Assembly (NCBI GenBank): GCA_030263805.2
Contig: CP136011.1
Span: 806,001 to 870,000, forward strand
Length of the DNA: 64,000 nt
DNA from: Pseudomonas sp. FeN3W
Lineage (GTDB): Bacteria; Pseudomonadota; Gammaproteobacteria; Pseudomonadales; Pseudomonadaceae
Direction of reading: 5' to 3'
Shown: in pieces, positions 53,079 through 61,036 of the stretch
How the letters are laid out: every line of letters starts with the position of its first letter
How positions within the stretch are numbered: the stretch's first letter is position 1
Notes under the pieces: model-generated
Database searches by the model: none
What the model saw: the letters and a program-made list of their open reading frames with translations, nothing else
Told to the model about the DNA's origin: nothing
Program-made: the position numbers and the translations under genes

Positions 53079-53314
53079 GGGGATGGAGCCAGAGGTCGAG
53101 GCAGTGGCATAAATTAGGCGCCACGACGTAAAAGTCAGCCGTTAATTCTTTCAGAGGAATGTGTCAGAAGCACCCATAGCGGCCTCGGAGCGGTAATCAT
53201 TCCACCGAGGTGGGGATAAAGCAGCAGGGGAAGCGTACTCTAAATCTGAAGGAAGCTTTGGGATCAAACCCAGGGTCGCGGTATTCACGGGTTCGAATCC
53301 CGTCATTTCCACCA
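53079..53314 (+). ncRNA. tRNA-like RNA of about 236 nt ending in CCA
   Basis: Acceptor GGGGATG/CATTTCC (two G-U pairs), T-arm ACGGG-TTCGAAT-CCCGT, encoded ACCA. Between them about 150 extra bases with their own hairpins (CCTCGG...CCGAGG, CCACC-GAG-GTGG, TGGG...CCCA). The ends resemble tmRNA, but it is too short and no tag frame ending in Ala-Ala-stop was found. Could be an interrupted tRNA or a new tRNA-mimicking RNA. Confidence 0.5.
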
Positions 53315-53505
53315 ATTTAGCCGTATGGCATTCAGAAGTGGGAGGTTGCGCAAGGCAGCTTGGATGAGGGCGATGATACGTGGGGCTGCTCATCAAATTT
53401 TCCGTGAACACCGCGCCGGGCCTGCTGATATGCTGATCAGGAGGCCCACTGCCCACTCTCTCAGGATCGACATCGATCCCCGTCCAATCCTGTCAGAGAT
53501 TCCCC

Positions 53506-54177
53506 ATGACCACCCGCCGCACTGCAACTCTTCGCCCAAGCCAGTTCCGCCACCTGATCCGCGTTGCTTCCGTTACTGGGCGCATGCCTGAGCGTGACGT
53601 GATGCTGCTCTGGATCACTCACACAACGGGCATTCGCGAGACCGAGCTGGCACTGCTCGAAGTGGCCGACATGCTCTATCCACGCGGAGCCGTTCGCCCA
53701 GAGGTGCACCTGCGGGCTGAAGTCTGCAAAGGCTGCCGTGCTAGAAACGTGTACCTGACCCATCCGAAATGCCTTGCTGCCATCGAGGCATGGATCGCCG
53801 TTCGCCTGGGCAGAGGCTGGGGCCTCAGTGGTGAGGCAGAGTGCCGAGGCTTGCGCCCTGACAGCCGACTCATCATGACCCACAAGGGGCAGGCCTTCGA
53901 GTTAGCCTTCAAGAAGCGCGAGCTGGAGGGCGGCCCCGAGGTGTACCGCGCATGCGATGCCCTCCAGCAGACGATGACCCGCCTGTATCGGCAGGCCGGC
54001 ATCAAGGGCGGCTCATCGCACAGCGGGCGACGCACCCTGGCAGCCAAAGTGCTGGCTGCGACCGGTGATGTTGACACTGTGCAGCATCTACTCAGCCACT
54101 TCACCTTGGATCACAGCAAGCCCCATCTGACCGTTGACCCCGAAATCATTCGACGGGCCTATGAAGTCGCATTATGA
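53506..54177 (+). CDS. Tyrosine-recombinase-like integrase lacking the expected tyrosine
   Basis: 223 residues, catalytic domain only. Visible: Arg44 (TGIRETELAL), HSGRR (His172, Arg175), and His198 (HLLSHFTLDH). The family's nucleophile tyrosine should be near position 207 in KPxLTVD; here it is His (SKPHLTVD). Y219 near the C-terminus is the only nearby tyrosine. Lies 190 bases after the tRNA array, the usual target of such enzymes. Could be a DNA-binding relic. Confidence 0.82.
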   Translation: MTTRRTATLRPSQFRHLIRVASVTGRMPERDVMLLWITHTTGIRETELALLEVADMLYPRGAVRPEVHLRAEVCKGCRARNVYLTHPKCLAAIEAWIAVRLGRGWGLSGEAECRGLRPDSRLIMTHKGQAFELAFKKRELEGGPEVYRACDALQQTMTRLYRQAGIKGGSSHSGRRTLAAKVLAATGDVDTVQHLLSHFTLDHSKPHLTVDPEIIRRAYEVAL

Positions 54178-54183
54178 TGAAGG

Positions 54184-54438
54184 ATATTTCCCGAATCGAT
54201 TGGAGTAACCGTGGAAGTAAAAGAGCTTGTGCCGTTGGCCCCCGATGCTTTCAAAGCTGAAATGAAGAAGCGAGGCTGGGAGCCTGATCTACTGGCCGTT
54301 CGCTGGGGCATGACCAAGCGCCGTGTGAATCAAATCATCGCGGACGCTGATCGCCCAAGGTACTACGACGATGCTGTGATGGCTCTTCCGGCGATATTAC
54401 GATAGGGAAATATACTTCTTGCATGGTCGGGAAATATA
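54184..54438. promoter_or_regulatory. Three GGGAAATAT boxes flanking a small HTH-like gene
   Basis: ATATTTCCC at 54184-54192 (inverted), GGGAAATATA at 54405-54414 and GGGAAATATA at 54429-54438. They precede and follow the gene at 54211, consistent with an operator set for its product or plasmid iterons. Confidence 0.45.
54211..54405 (+). CDS. Small HTH-like protein, 64 aa
   Basis: GTG start behind GGAGTAACC. The GWEPDLLAVRWGMTKRRVNQ region resembles a helix-turn-helix. Flanked by the GGGAAATAT boxes, so an autoregulator is plausible. Confidence 0.65.
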   Translation: MEVKELVPLAPDAFKAEMKKRGWEPDLLAVRWGMTKRRVNQIIADADRPRYYDDAVMALPAILR

Positions 54439-54482
54439 TTTCATAATCCCCCTATCAAGACGAATCACCGAGGAAACAGAAA

Positions 54483-54692
54483 ATGGCCAGCCGCAACGAG
54501 CAGTTCCTGTCGGTCATCGATGGCAAGGCCAAGGCCTTGATTCTGGAGGCAATCGCCACTCACTACGGGATCACTCCCCAGGAGGCCTACGCCGAGGTGA
54601 CCGACGCCAAGGCTGAGCACCTGCTTGATTACATGGTAGAGCCCCAGCGCTCCGCTGCGTCTGTTTTGATGCAGCGCCACGGAATGGCATAA
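54483..54692 (+). CDS. Hypothetical protein, 69 aa
   Basis: GAGGAAACAG ribosome-binding site; helical. First of a run of small co-directional genes typical of plasmid or phage accessory DNA. No family recognised. Confidence 0.7.
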   Translation: MASRNEQFLSVIDGKAKALILEAIATHYGITPQEAYAEVTDAKAEHLLDYMVEPQRSAASVLMQRHGMA

Positions 54693-54704
54693 GAGGAAAA
54701 CGAA

Positions 54705-54935
54705 ATGGCCAATTTTGCAGCGGTAAACAAAGCAATCAAAAATGCTTACCCGACTTTGGACATTCAGGCGGTACGTGGCAAAGGCTACGTGTATTTCGAT
54801 GGCGACGACGGCTTTGACAAATTCAAATCGATTTACTCGCATCCAACTAGCACTACGACAGACACAATGATTCGCCTTTGCTTGAATGAGATAAGTCGAG
54901 TGATTGAAGACGAAAAAACGACAGCGCGAAGCTGA
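54705..54935 (+). CDS. Hypothetical protein, 76 aa
   Basis: AAGAGGAAAACG ribosome-binding site, 12 bases after the previous gene. Beta-rich middle (GKGYVYFDGDDGFDKF). No family recognised. Confidence 0.7.
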   Translation: MANFAAVNKAIKNAYPTLDIQAVRGKGYVYFDGDDGFDKFKSIYSHPTSTTTDTMIRLCLNEISRVIEDEKTTARS

Positions 54936-55051
54936 CCTGCCTACCTACATATACGGCTGGGAATAGGAAAACGCCACCATGGCAGCAGATGAGGTTCCGC
55001 CGTAACCAGCCGTCCGATCTGGGGAAGTGATTGCCGCCGAAGGTCAGTGGA

Positions 55052-55192
55052 ATGAGGCTGCACTGCGGCGCGTTCGCCAGCAGGAGGGCGCCAGCATTGG
55101 AGAGCCTGGCCAGCGACTGGGGATGGCATAAGACCGATACCGGCTGGGTTTGTACTTACTGTGCTTGCCATCAACAACCAGGCAACTGTTAA
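55052..55192 (+). CDS. Small cysteine-motif protein, 46 aa
   Basis: MRLHCGAF..., ending GWHKTDTGWVCTYCACHQ. AAGGTCAG ribosome-binding site. The GW-x-K-T-x-x-GWVC-x-x-C segment is shared with the protein at 60761 (GWVKTRKGWVCPRC), which supports it as a gene. Likely zinc binding. Confidence 0.55.
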   Translation: MRLHCGAFASRRAPALESLASDWGWHKTDTGWVCTYCACHQQPGNC

Positions 55193-55203
55193 AGAAGGAA
55201 ATT

Positions 55204-55479
55204 ATGGCCACAGAACGGATCGTCGCTAAACAACCATACGTAATTGGTGGCGACTATGCGACAACAGTGCTTTCAGAAGATCACCAAGGGCCGGTTTCGA
55301 TGAGAGTCCGAGGTCGCGAAGGTGATCATATGATTGAGGCTACGTTCCCAACTTTGCATCAGGCGACCATAGCTGCGAGCTATGCCATTTCCCCAGACGG
55401 TGGCTATAGCGATGTTGTTTTGATAGATGGCACTGGGCAGCAAGTAACGCACGCCGACTGGCAAGATTGGGCTCTATAG
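55204..55479 (+). CDS. Hypothetical protein, 91 aa
   Basis: Start ATG 55204 behind AAGAAGGAAATT; the reading upstream is not supported. Predominantly beta. No family recognised. Co-directional with its neighbours. Confidence 0.7.
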   Translation: MATERIVAKQPYVIGGDYATTVLSEDHQGPVSMRVRGREGDHMIEATFPTLHQATIAASYAISPDGGYSDVVLIDGTGQQVTHADWQDWAL

Positions 55480-55502
55480 CCCGAGAGAAAGGAAAACTGG
55501 CC

Positions 55503-55682
55503 ATGGCCATTAAAGCTGAATTGACGTACCGATTCGCCAAGAGCGGCAACCTTGTCCGAGCGGTTTCCCCCACCAATTACGGTGGGCGCGGCAACTGGCG
55601 TGTGGTTCGGATCGACTCTGGCAAAGAAATGATTGTTCCTGGCCGGGCTTTGATTGACCCGAACCATCCAGACTGGTCGTAG
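55503..55682 (+). CDS. Hypothetical protein, 59 aa
   Basis: GAAAGGAAAACTGG ribosome-binding region before ATG 55503. Small basic beta-rich protein. No family recognised. Confidence 0.65.
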   Translation: MAIKAELTYRFAKSGNLVRAVSPTNYGGRGNWRVVRIDSGKEMIVPGRALIDPNHPDWS

Positions 55683-55697
55683 ATAGGAAAACAGCGC

Positions 55698-55997
55698 ATG
55701 GCATTCATGTACCACGTTGCCAGTTCTGAACATCGGGAAAGCATTGCGGCGAATGGTCTGCTTGCGTCTCTTGATAGTACCGGCTTTGGGGCTGTGTTCT
55801 TGGCGGATGCGTTGCCGAAGGACTGCTCAGGGTTTGATATTTGGGTGGTCGATGTTGATGGGCTTGCTCTTGAAGATGATCACACAGGGGAGCCTGAACA
55901 TGGCTCTTGGTGGATGCACTTCGGTGACATTAAGCCTGAGCGGCTGACGATTCATGCTCCTGATTTGAGCCCAAAATTTTCTCCTTCGATGTTCTAG
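55698..55997 (+). CDS. Hypothetical protein, ART-fold-like N-terminus, 99 aa
   Basis: MYHVASSEHRESIAANGL followed by F-G-A-V-F-L-A-D resembles the opening (H-x-T, then I-x-x-x-G-L, then hydrophobic strand) of KptA/DarT-like ADP-ribosyltransferase folds. No catalytic set is confirmed. Short for an enzyme. Confidence 0.6.
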   Translation: MAFMYHVASSEHRESIAANGLLASLDSTGFGAVFLADALPKDCSGFDIWVVDVDGLALEDDHTGEPEHGSWWMHFGDIKPERLTIHAPDLSPKFSPSMF

Positions 55998-56034
55998 GAA
56001 ACCAGTCATGCCGGCCTCGTAACAATAGAATTTC

Positions 56035-56067
56035 TTGACCCAGCTAACGCCTTACACTAAAGTAAGG
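56035..56067 (+). promoter_or_regulatory. vapBC promoter and operator palindrome
   Basis: TTGACC (56035-56040), 17-base spacer, TAAAGT (56058-56063). CCTTAC-ACTAAA-GTAAGG (56050-56067) overlaps the -10: the expected site for VapB/VapC autoregulation. Confidence 0.75.
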
Positions 56068-56097
56068 AATGTCAGTTTTTACTGCTCGGAGAGGGAT

Positions 56098-56340
56098 ATG
56101 GCTACGGCAACGCTTACGTCGAAAGGGCAGGTCACGATTCCTGTTCAAGTCAGGACTTCCCTAGGCCTTGACGCTGGGGATCGCATTGAGTTTGTGGAGC
56201 TGGAAAAAGGGAAGTACGCCATCATGGCTGCTACCCATTCGGTAAAAGACCTGAAGGGCATGATCCGCAACCCGGCTATTCCGGTGAGCATTGAGGATAT
56301 GAATGCTGCAATCGCGGCGCACGGAGCTGCGGCACGATGA
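56098..56340 (+). CDS. vapB: AbrB-type antitoxin
   Basis: 80 residues. SpoVT/AbrB swapped-hairpin domain: TLTSKGQVTIPVQVRTSLGL, GDRIEFVE. DNA-binding antitoxin that neutralises the downstream PIN toxin and represses the operon with it. Overlaps vapC by ATGA. Start at 56098 behind GGAGAGGG. Confidence 0.93.
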   Translation: MATATLTSKGQVTIPVQVRTSLGLDAGDRIEFVELEKGKYAIMAATHSVKDLKGMIRNPAIPVSIEDMNAAIAAHGAAAR

Positions 56341-56732
56341 TTGGGCTGGATACCAACGTGTTGGTTCGATATGTGTCACAAGATGACCCAGTTCAGTCGC
56401 CGAAAGCGACTGACTTGATCGAATCGTTAACAGATGGAGAGCCAGGCTTCATCGCCATGGTTTCGGTCGTGGAGCTGGTGTGGGTGCTTCAGAGCTGCTA
56501 CCAGGCAACGAAAAGCGAGATCGTGGACATGCTTGAAACGCTACTAAGAACCAAAGAGTTGGTGGTCGAGCGTGCCGAGGTTGTGTGGCAGGCGCTACGC
56601 CGGTTTTCTGACTCGAAAGCTGATTTCGCAGACTGCTTGATTGAGCGGTGCGCGCATGCAGCTGAGTGTGAATATACCATTACGTTTGACAGTAAGGCAG
56701 CGAAAACAGCCGGCATGCGTCATATCCGTTAA
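56337..56732 (+). CDS. vapC: PIN-domain toxin
   Basis: 131 residues. Acidic active site: Asp in MIGLDTNVLVRY, Glu in VSVVELVWVL, Asp in DSKADFADCLI and in TITFDSKAAK. Ribonuclease toxin, usually cutting tRNA or rRNA; with a tRNA array nearby this is worth noting. Forms a type II pair with vapB. Confidence 0.93.
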   Translation: MIGLDTNVLVRYVSQDDPVQSPKATDLIESLTDGEPGFIAMVSVVELVWVLQSCYQATKSEIVDMLETLLRTKELVVERAEVVWQALRRFSDSKADFADCLIERCAHAAECEYTITFDSKAAKTAGMRHIR

Positions 56733-56849
56733 CGTATGGCCTAGGCAAGCACGTTCTCCGCGTTGGGCTGAGCCTACTGTTTGGCTGCAAGGTGAAATCA
56801 GCCGAAAATCACCTCGGCGCTAGCAGCCAGCGGGATTAGAGGAAAGCAT

Positions 56850-57170
56850 ATGAGAGCCACTGCGACATTACGCAAGAAGGTCTATTGGCTATTCGCCCTG
56901 GCCGTCATGCTTTATCTACCAATTCTAGGTGAGGACGCCTTGACCTACCGGAGCGTAGTCACAGGGAATTTTGTCTGCTGTGGATTCGTTTCTGAGAGTT
57001 GGATTGAACGCCCTGTGACCTACGCGCTTGTGGATCAGTGGACAAGCCCAGCATGGAAAGAGAACGCCACTAAAACTGAGCGCTGGCTGACCTCAGACGG
57101 TATAGTCAACGGTCAAACAAAGTTTTGGAGGCTGTTGGAGCGTGAGTCTATGACCAATGTGCCGAATTAA
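56850..57170 (+). CDS. Membrane-anchored hypothetical protein, 106 aa
   Basis: GAGGAAAGC ribosome-binding site. N-terminal hydrophobic helix (VYWLFALAVMLYLPIL), external part with two adjacent cysteines. No family recognised. Confidence 0.7.
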   Translation: MRATATLRKKVYWLFALAVMLYLPILGEDALTYRSVVTGNFVCCGFVSESWIERPVTYALVDQWTSPAWKENATKTERWLTSDGIVNGQTKFWRLLERESMTNVPN

Positions 57171-57182
57171 GGGAAAACTGGA

Positions 57183-57447
57183 ATGACCTACCCAGCTGAA
57201 ACATAAACTGCTGCTGCGTTTCAATCAAGGCCAGGGCAATGCAGATCTGCTTGCAGAAGCCATCATCGACCTCATTGCTGTAGCGCGAAACGATCAAAAC
57301 GCTTTCAGCGCTGCCAGTTTGGAGCTTGATCGACGGCTTAGCCTTGATACACCAGTGACATGGGTTAAAAGATTTTAAGCAGTGCATCGAACCAAATGCC
57401 GTTCGCTTAATCGTTACTGACGCTGGGGCGGTGCACTTGTATCTGTG
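57183..57447 (+). pseudogene. Frameshifted small gene remnant
   Basis: ATG 57183 reads MTYPAET then stop. The next frame reads a protein-like stretch (Q-L-K-H-K-L-L-L-R-F-N-Q-G-Q-G-N...) to 57378, and a third frame continues with DFKQCIEPNAVRLIVTD to 57447. Suggests one gene with two frameshifts. The opposite-strand frame here is less protein-like. Confidence 0.35.
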
Positions 57448-57546
57448 AGTGAGCGCCCAGAGCCTCATGCGGTTTTATGACGCGGCACCCATCAGGTATT
57501 TTGTCGGCAAAACGCGCAAGGGGATGAAATATACCAATAGAATCTA

Positions 57547-57574
57547 TTGACAGGCTCGGTGTATGTGGCATGAT
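57547..57574 (+). promoter_or_regulatory. Promoter upstream of the 57723 gene
   Basis: TTGACA (57547-57552), 16-base spacer, CATGAT (57569-57574). About 140 bases of leader precede the gene; nothing else was recognised in it. Confidence 0.5.
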
Positions 57575-57722
57575 TAATCAAGGCCACCCATAGCCTGTCG
57601 TTCTCGCCGATTTCCGGTATGGTGAATATGGGCATTACTTACTCTCTTTGCTTTGACTCTTGCAAGCATCGGAAACGAGAACACTGAAACACAGATGTGC
57701 GCTTGCTTCCGAGATCAACGCA

Positions 57723-58895
57723 ATGAGCAATTTGACCGCAAAAAACCGCGCCTCCAATCTGAAGCGCGCCATTCAAGACATCCTAGGTACACCGATCAAA
57801 TTATCTCAGGCTTACGAGATACTGGCAAGGGAGGAGGGGTATCAGAACTGGGACACTGCCAGTGCCCTCCTCTTGAAAGAGCAGCCCCCAACAAATAACG
57901 AACAAAGTACATATGCCACCCTGGCTCGTGATGGCGGGAACCATACCATAGGCGCTGGCCATCGTAGTGACACCAATAAAACAACAGTGCTTGGCGATCC
58001 ACTACCTGGCCTCATCAGCTTTTCAGTGAATCACGAGACTGATCGACCTCACCAGGTAAGGCGCTTTCTGAGTGAGTTGGGTGGTGACACCAGTAGGCTG
58101 AGGATTGCGTGCGTTAACCCATCTGAGCCTGATAGATGGTTTTCGAACGACTCAAAATACGTTGATTTATCGCCGAGTAATTTGGGAGCCAATTCGTCTT
58201 CCATCGACATTATGGGCGTCATCGGTAGAAGATTAATAGATGTTGCGATATTTGATGAGCTAAAGTCTGAGCAAATGATAGCGGCGGCACGTGGACTTTT
58301 TGCTACGGGCTATATCGTCATAGTCATGATAAAGCTAAAAGATGCTGAATTTGGCCTGGTCTATTCAAATGAATATAACATGGGGGACGGCGATGACCTT
58401 CTCTTTATTAATAAAGCCAATTCAAAAAGAAATTCAGTTATCGGACGATATGGCAAAATTAACGATCCGTTAAATACTTGCACGTCTAAACAAATTTGCT
58501 TAATTGTGTCATCCTTGTTGCCCCCGGTAGATTTGTGGTCATCTCGCTCTTGCCTGTTGCTTGAGGCGGTTCTTGATGTGCTTTGTTATTTAAGGGACAC
58601 GAGTTCATTTCTTTGTGATGCTAAATCAGTAATGAAACACTTGTCTCTGGATGAAGTCGTAAATATTTCACATCTAGAAGCAGCCCCTGAGCACATAAAA
58701 GATAAATTGTGTAAATATTTAAATGAGCTCCCTTATTTTAACCATAATGATATTAAATCCTTGGCGCTGGATCAGCGATGCTATCAGCATCACGGTTATT
58801 TGACTATGTCTTTGAAAACCATTTTGTCGAGTCCGGGTATTGAAATAATTATGGCGATAAAAATGCTCAGGATGATGAACAAAAAAGCACTTTGA
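57723..58895 (+). CDS. Glyoxalase-superfamily-like domain protein, 390 aa
   Basis: Start ATG 57723 (MSNLTAKNRASNLKRAIQ). Residues 10-55 match the short plasmid-associated glyoxalase-like domain (LKRAIQDIL, then ILAREEGYQNWDTASALL), often found at the N-termini of plasmid and conjugation proteins. The remaining ~330 residues are unassigned. AT-rich after the first 100 residues, suggesting a fusion or recombination. Confidence 0.75.
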   Translation: MSNLTAKNRASNLKRAIQDILGTPIKLSQAYEILAREEGYQNWDTASALLLKEQPPTNNEQSTYATLARDGGNHTIGAGHRSDTNKTTVLGDPLPGLISFSVNHETDRPHQVRRFLSELGGDTSRLRIACVNPSEPDRWFSNDSKYVDLSPSNLGANSSSIDIMGVIGRRLIDVAIFDELKSEQMIAAARGLFATGYIVIVMIKLKDAEFGLVYSNEYNMGDGDDLLFINKANSKRNSVIGRYGKINDPLNTCTSKQICLIVSSLLPPVDLWSSRSCLLLEAVLDVLCYLRDTSSFLCDAKSVMKHLSLDEVVNISHLEAAPEHIKDKLCKYLNELPYFNHNDIKSLALDQRCYQHHGYLTMSLKTILSSPGIEIIMAIKMLRMMNKKAL

Positions 58896-58904
58896 TTGAA
58901 ATTC

Positions 58905-58926
58905 TCCCCGCCCTAAAGCGCGGGGA
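58905..58926 (+). repeat. Solitary IS200/IS605-like end hairpin
   Basis: TCCCCGC / GCGGGGA stem with a CCTAAA-type loop, as at many IS200/IS605 right ends. No tnpB or tnpA nearby; a relic, or a terminator for the 57723 gene (no T-run). Confidence 0.45.
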
Positions 58927-59045
58927 ATCCCCCCCTGGACGCTCATGCCCGAGCGCGAGAGTACACCATAGCGCAACCTGTTTCACTAGAGAGAGCGGAG
59001 CCTCAGGACGGTACGTTGATCCCGGTGTTTTTTGATGCCTCTATA

Positions 59046-59073
59046 TTGACATTTCTCACAAAACCGCTATAAT
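59046..59073 (+). promoter_or_regulatory. Promoter of the Ro60-like gene
   Basis: TTGACA (59046-59051), 16-base spacer, TATAAT (59068-59073): full consensus. Leader about 58 bases. Confidence 0.8.
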
Positions 59074-59137
59074 TGTACGGAATATTAAGAAATTCTCGTC
59101 ATTTGACGAAGTGACATTGACTTGGAGGTCAATCAGC

Positions 59138-60715
59138 ATGGCTATCAACGCAACCAAGCAGAAAAAGAATGCAGAGTCTCACCTTAACTTCATGGGTGGC
59201 GACAGCTTCGCTATTTCACCACTGCGCCGTCTGGAAACGATGGCGGCTTCCTGCTTTTTCGGCGAGCCGATGTACTACGCCGATCAAGGTTCGCGTAAAA
59301 AAAGCGCAGCAGGACGAGACACGTCTGATGTGCTTCGCCTAAGTGGGCGTGAGCGCAAGATGCTCGTGGATGCGCTTGACCTGGATGACCCGGTTTATGC
59401 TGAATGGCGTGGGCTGAATCCTGTTGCCCGCATGGAAAAAGCCATCGACAGCGCTCTGGATCACGATTTTGAGGAGACTCTCAAGCTCGCCGCACGTCTT
59501 CGTAACGAGTGGTTCATCCGCACAACGCCACAAGTGATCGTGGTTCGGGCTGCCAACCACCACAAGGCTAAAGGAAACGAAAACTTCCGCGCCTTGGCGC
59601 GTGAAGTCATCAAGCGGATGGACGAACCTGCTACTCAGCTGGCTTATCAGCTTGCATCCTTTGGCCGCAAGGTGCCGACGCGCCTCAAGCGACTGTGGGC
59701 TGATGCGCTGGAAGGTGCATCCGAGTACGAACTGAGCAAGTACCGCCTTGAAAGCCGCCAGGTAAAAACTGTCGACGTCGTGAATCTGTGTCACGCGAAT
59801 TCACCTGCCATCAACAAACTGATGAAAGGCGAGCTCAAGCTTGGCGATGAAATCAAGACCTGGGAATCCATTGCGTCTTCAGGTGGTGGTTTCGATAAGG
59901 CCTTCGAAGCTATGGGCCACATGGCGTTGCTGCGAAATTTGCGCAATCTGTGCGAGAAATCCTCGGTAAAGCAAACTGACATGGGTAGAAAGCTCCTTGA
60001 GACCCGCAAAGGCGCCAAGCAGCTTCCGTTCCGCTACTGGTCGGCCTATAACGCTCTGAAAGAAGCGGGTTGTGCGAAGATGTCCCTGTTGGGCGACGTT
60101 GAGCGCTGCATGGATGAGGCGCTTGATGAGTTACCATCGTTCAAGGGTCGCGTGATTTCGTTGTGCGACAATTCGGGATCTGCGCAGAACTCTTTCACAT
60201 CCGAATTTGGCTCTGTACGTATCAACGACATCGCGAATCTGACGGGCATCATGACCGCTCTGAAGGCCGATCAGGGCGAGGTTGGCGTGTTCGGTGATAG
60301 GCTCGACATCATTCCAGTGAAGCCGAACGAGTCAATCTTTGCCGTCAAAGAAAAGATGGACAAATCAGCCAGAGACATTGGAACTGGCACAGAGCACGGA
60401 ATCTGGCTGTTTTGGGACAAGGCCATCCGTAAAAGCATCCACTACGATGCCATCTTCGTGTATTCGGACATGCAAGCGGGTCATGGCGGCTTGTACGGGA
60501 CGGGAGGTTACAACGACTTCCTATGGGACAGCCGCCACATCAACGTACCAAAGCTCGTTGCTGCTTATCGAGCAAAGGTTAACAAGGATGTAAAAGTGTT
60601 CCTGGTTCAGGTGGCAGGGTATGAAGATACCTTGATGCCTGAGCAGTATAAGAACACCTACATCCTGGGTGGCTGGTCGGATGCCATTATCCGGTATGCT
60701 CACGAATTGATGTAA
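59138..60715 (+). CDS. rsr: Ro60-like TROVE/vWA protein
   Basis: 525 residues from ATG 59138 (GGAGGT ribosome-binding site). N-terminal TROVE HEAT-repeat ring, then a C-terminal von Willebrand A fold whose MIDAS is visible as SLCDNSGSA (D-x-S-x-S). Bacterial Ro orthologues (Rsr) bind non-coding Y RNAs, some of them tRNA-like, and work with PNPase or rtcB-type RNA repair. Here it stands alone, with its own promoter and terminator, 6 kb from an array holding tRNA-like RNAs. Confidence 0.92.
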   Translation: MAINATKQKKNAESHLNFMGGDSFAISPLRRLETMAASCFFGEPMYYADQGSRKKSAAGRDTSDVLRLSGRERKMLVDALDLDDPVYAEWRGLNPVARMEKAIDSALDHDFEETLKLAARLRNEWFIRTTPQVIVVRAANHHKAKGNENFRALAREVIKRMDEPATQLAYQLASFGRKVPTRLKRLWADALEGASEYELSKYRLESRQVKTVDVVNLCHANSPAINKLMKGELKLGDEIKTWESIASSGGGFDKAFEAMGHMALLRNLRNLCEKSSVKQTDMGRKLLETRKGAKQLPFRYWSAYNALKEAGCAKMSLLGDVERCMDEALDELPSFKGRVISLCDNSGSAQNSFTSEFGSVRINDIANLTGIMTALKADQGEVGVFGDRLDIIPVKPNESIFAVKEKMDKSARDIGTGTEHGIWLFWDKAIRKSIHYDAIFVYSDMQAGHGGLYGTGGYNDFLWDSRHINVPKLVAAYRAKVNKDVKVFLVQVAGYEDTLMPEQYKNTYILGGWSDAIIRYAHELM

Positions 60716-60716
60716 C

Positions 60717-60743
60717 CCAAAGGCCCCGTGAGGGGCCTCTTGT
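60717..60743 (+). terminator. Terminator of the Ro60-like gene
   Basis: AAAGGCCCC-GTGA-GGGGCCTCTT hairpin with a short T-run, directly after the stop codon. Confidence 0.8.
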
Positions 60744-60760
60744 TTGCAGGAGACGAGTTA

Positions 60761-61036
60761 ATGGGCATGTGGATTGAAATCAGATGTGAGCGTCGCGTCG
60801 AGGAAGCATCGTATGGATTGCAGGGCGGTGGACGCTGCCTGTCCCATGACAACGTTGGGCCCATGGGTGAAGCTCATGATACGCGCGCTGATGTGAGCGA
60901 ATTGATTCAGGAGCTTGAGGGGCAGGCGCGAAACGATGGCTGGGTTAAAACGCGAAAAGGATGGGTCTGCCCACGCTGTTACAGCCGCGCAGAAAAAATG
61001 ATCGATGACACCGCCAGAAAAAGTGAAAATGACTGA
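60761..61036 (+). CDS. Small cysteine-motif protein, 91 aa
   Basis: AGGAG ribosome-binding site before ATG 60761. C-terminal GWVKTRKGWVCPRCYSR matches the segment in the 46-residue protein at 55052. Probably zinc binding. Overlaps the next gene (ATG within its last codons). Confidence 0.72.
   Translation: MGMWIEIRCERRVEEASYGLQGGGRCLSHDNVGPMGEAHDTRADVSELIQELEGQARNDGWVKTRKGWVCPRCYSRAEKMIDDTARKSEND

Noticed and set aside
53079..53314. tmRNA
   Set aside because: Ends fit, but length is about 100 bases short and no tag reading frame ending in Ala-Ala-stop is present.
53325..53591. 88-codon frame before the integrase
   Set aside because: Overlaps the integrase start in another frame; arginine/proline-rich and without a ribosome-binding site.
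57148..57468. 106-codon minus-strand frame
   Set aside because: The plus strand reads better protein-like fragments in two frames; treated as a frameshifted plus-strand remnant.
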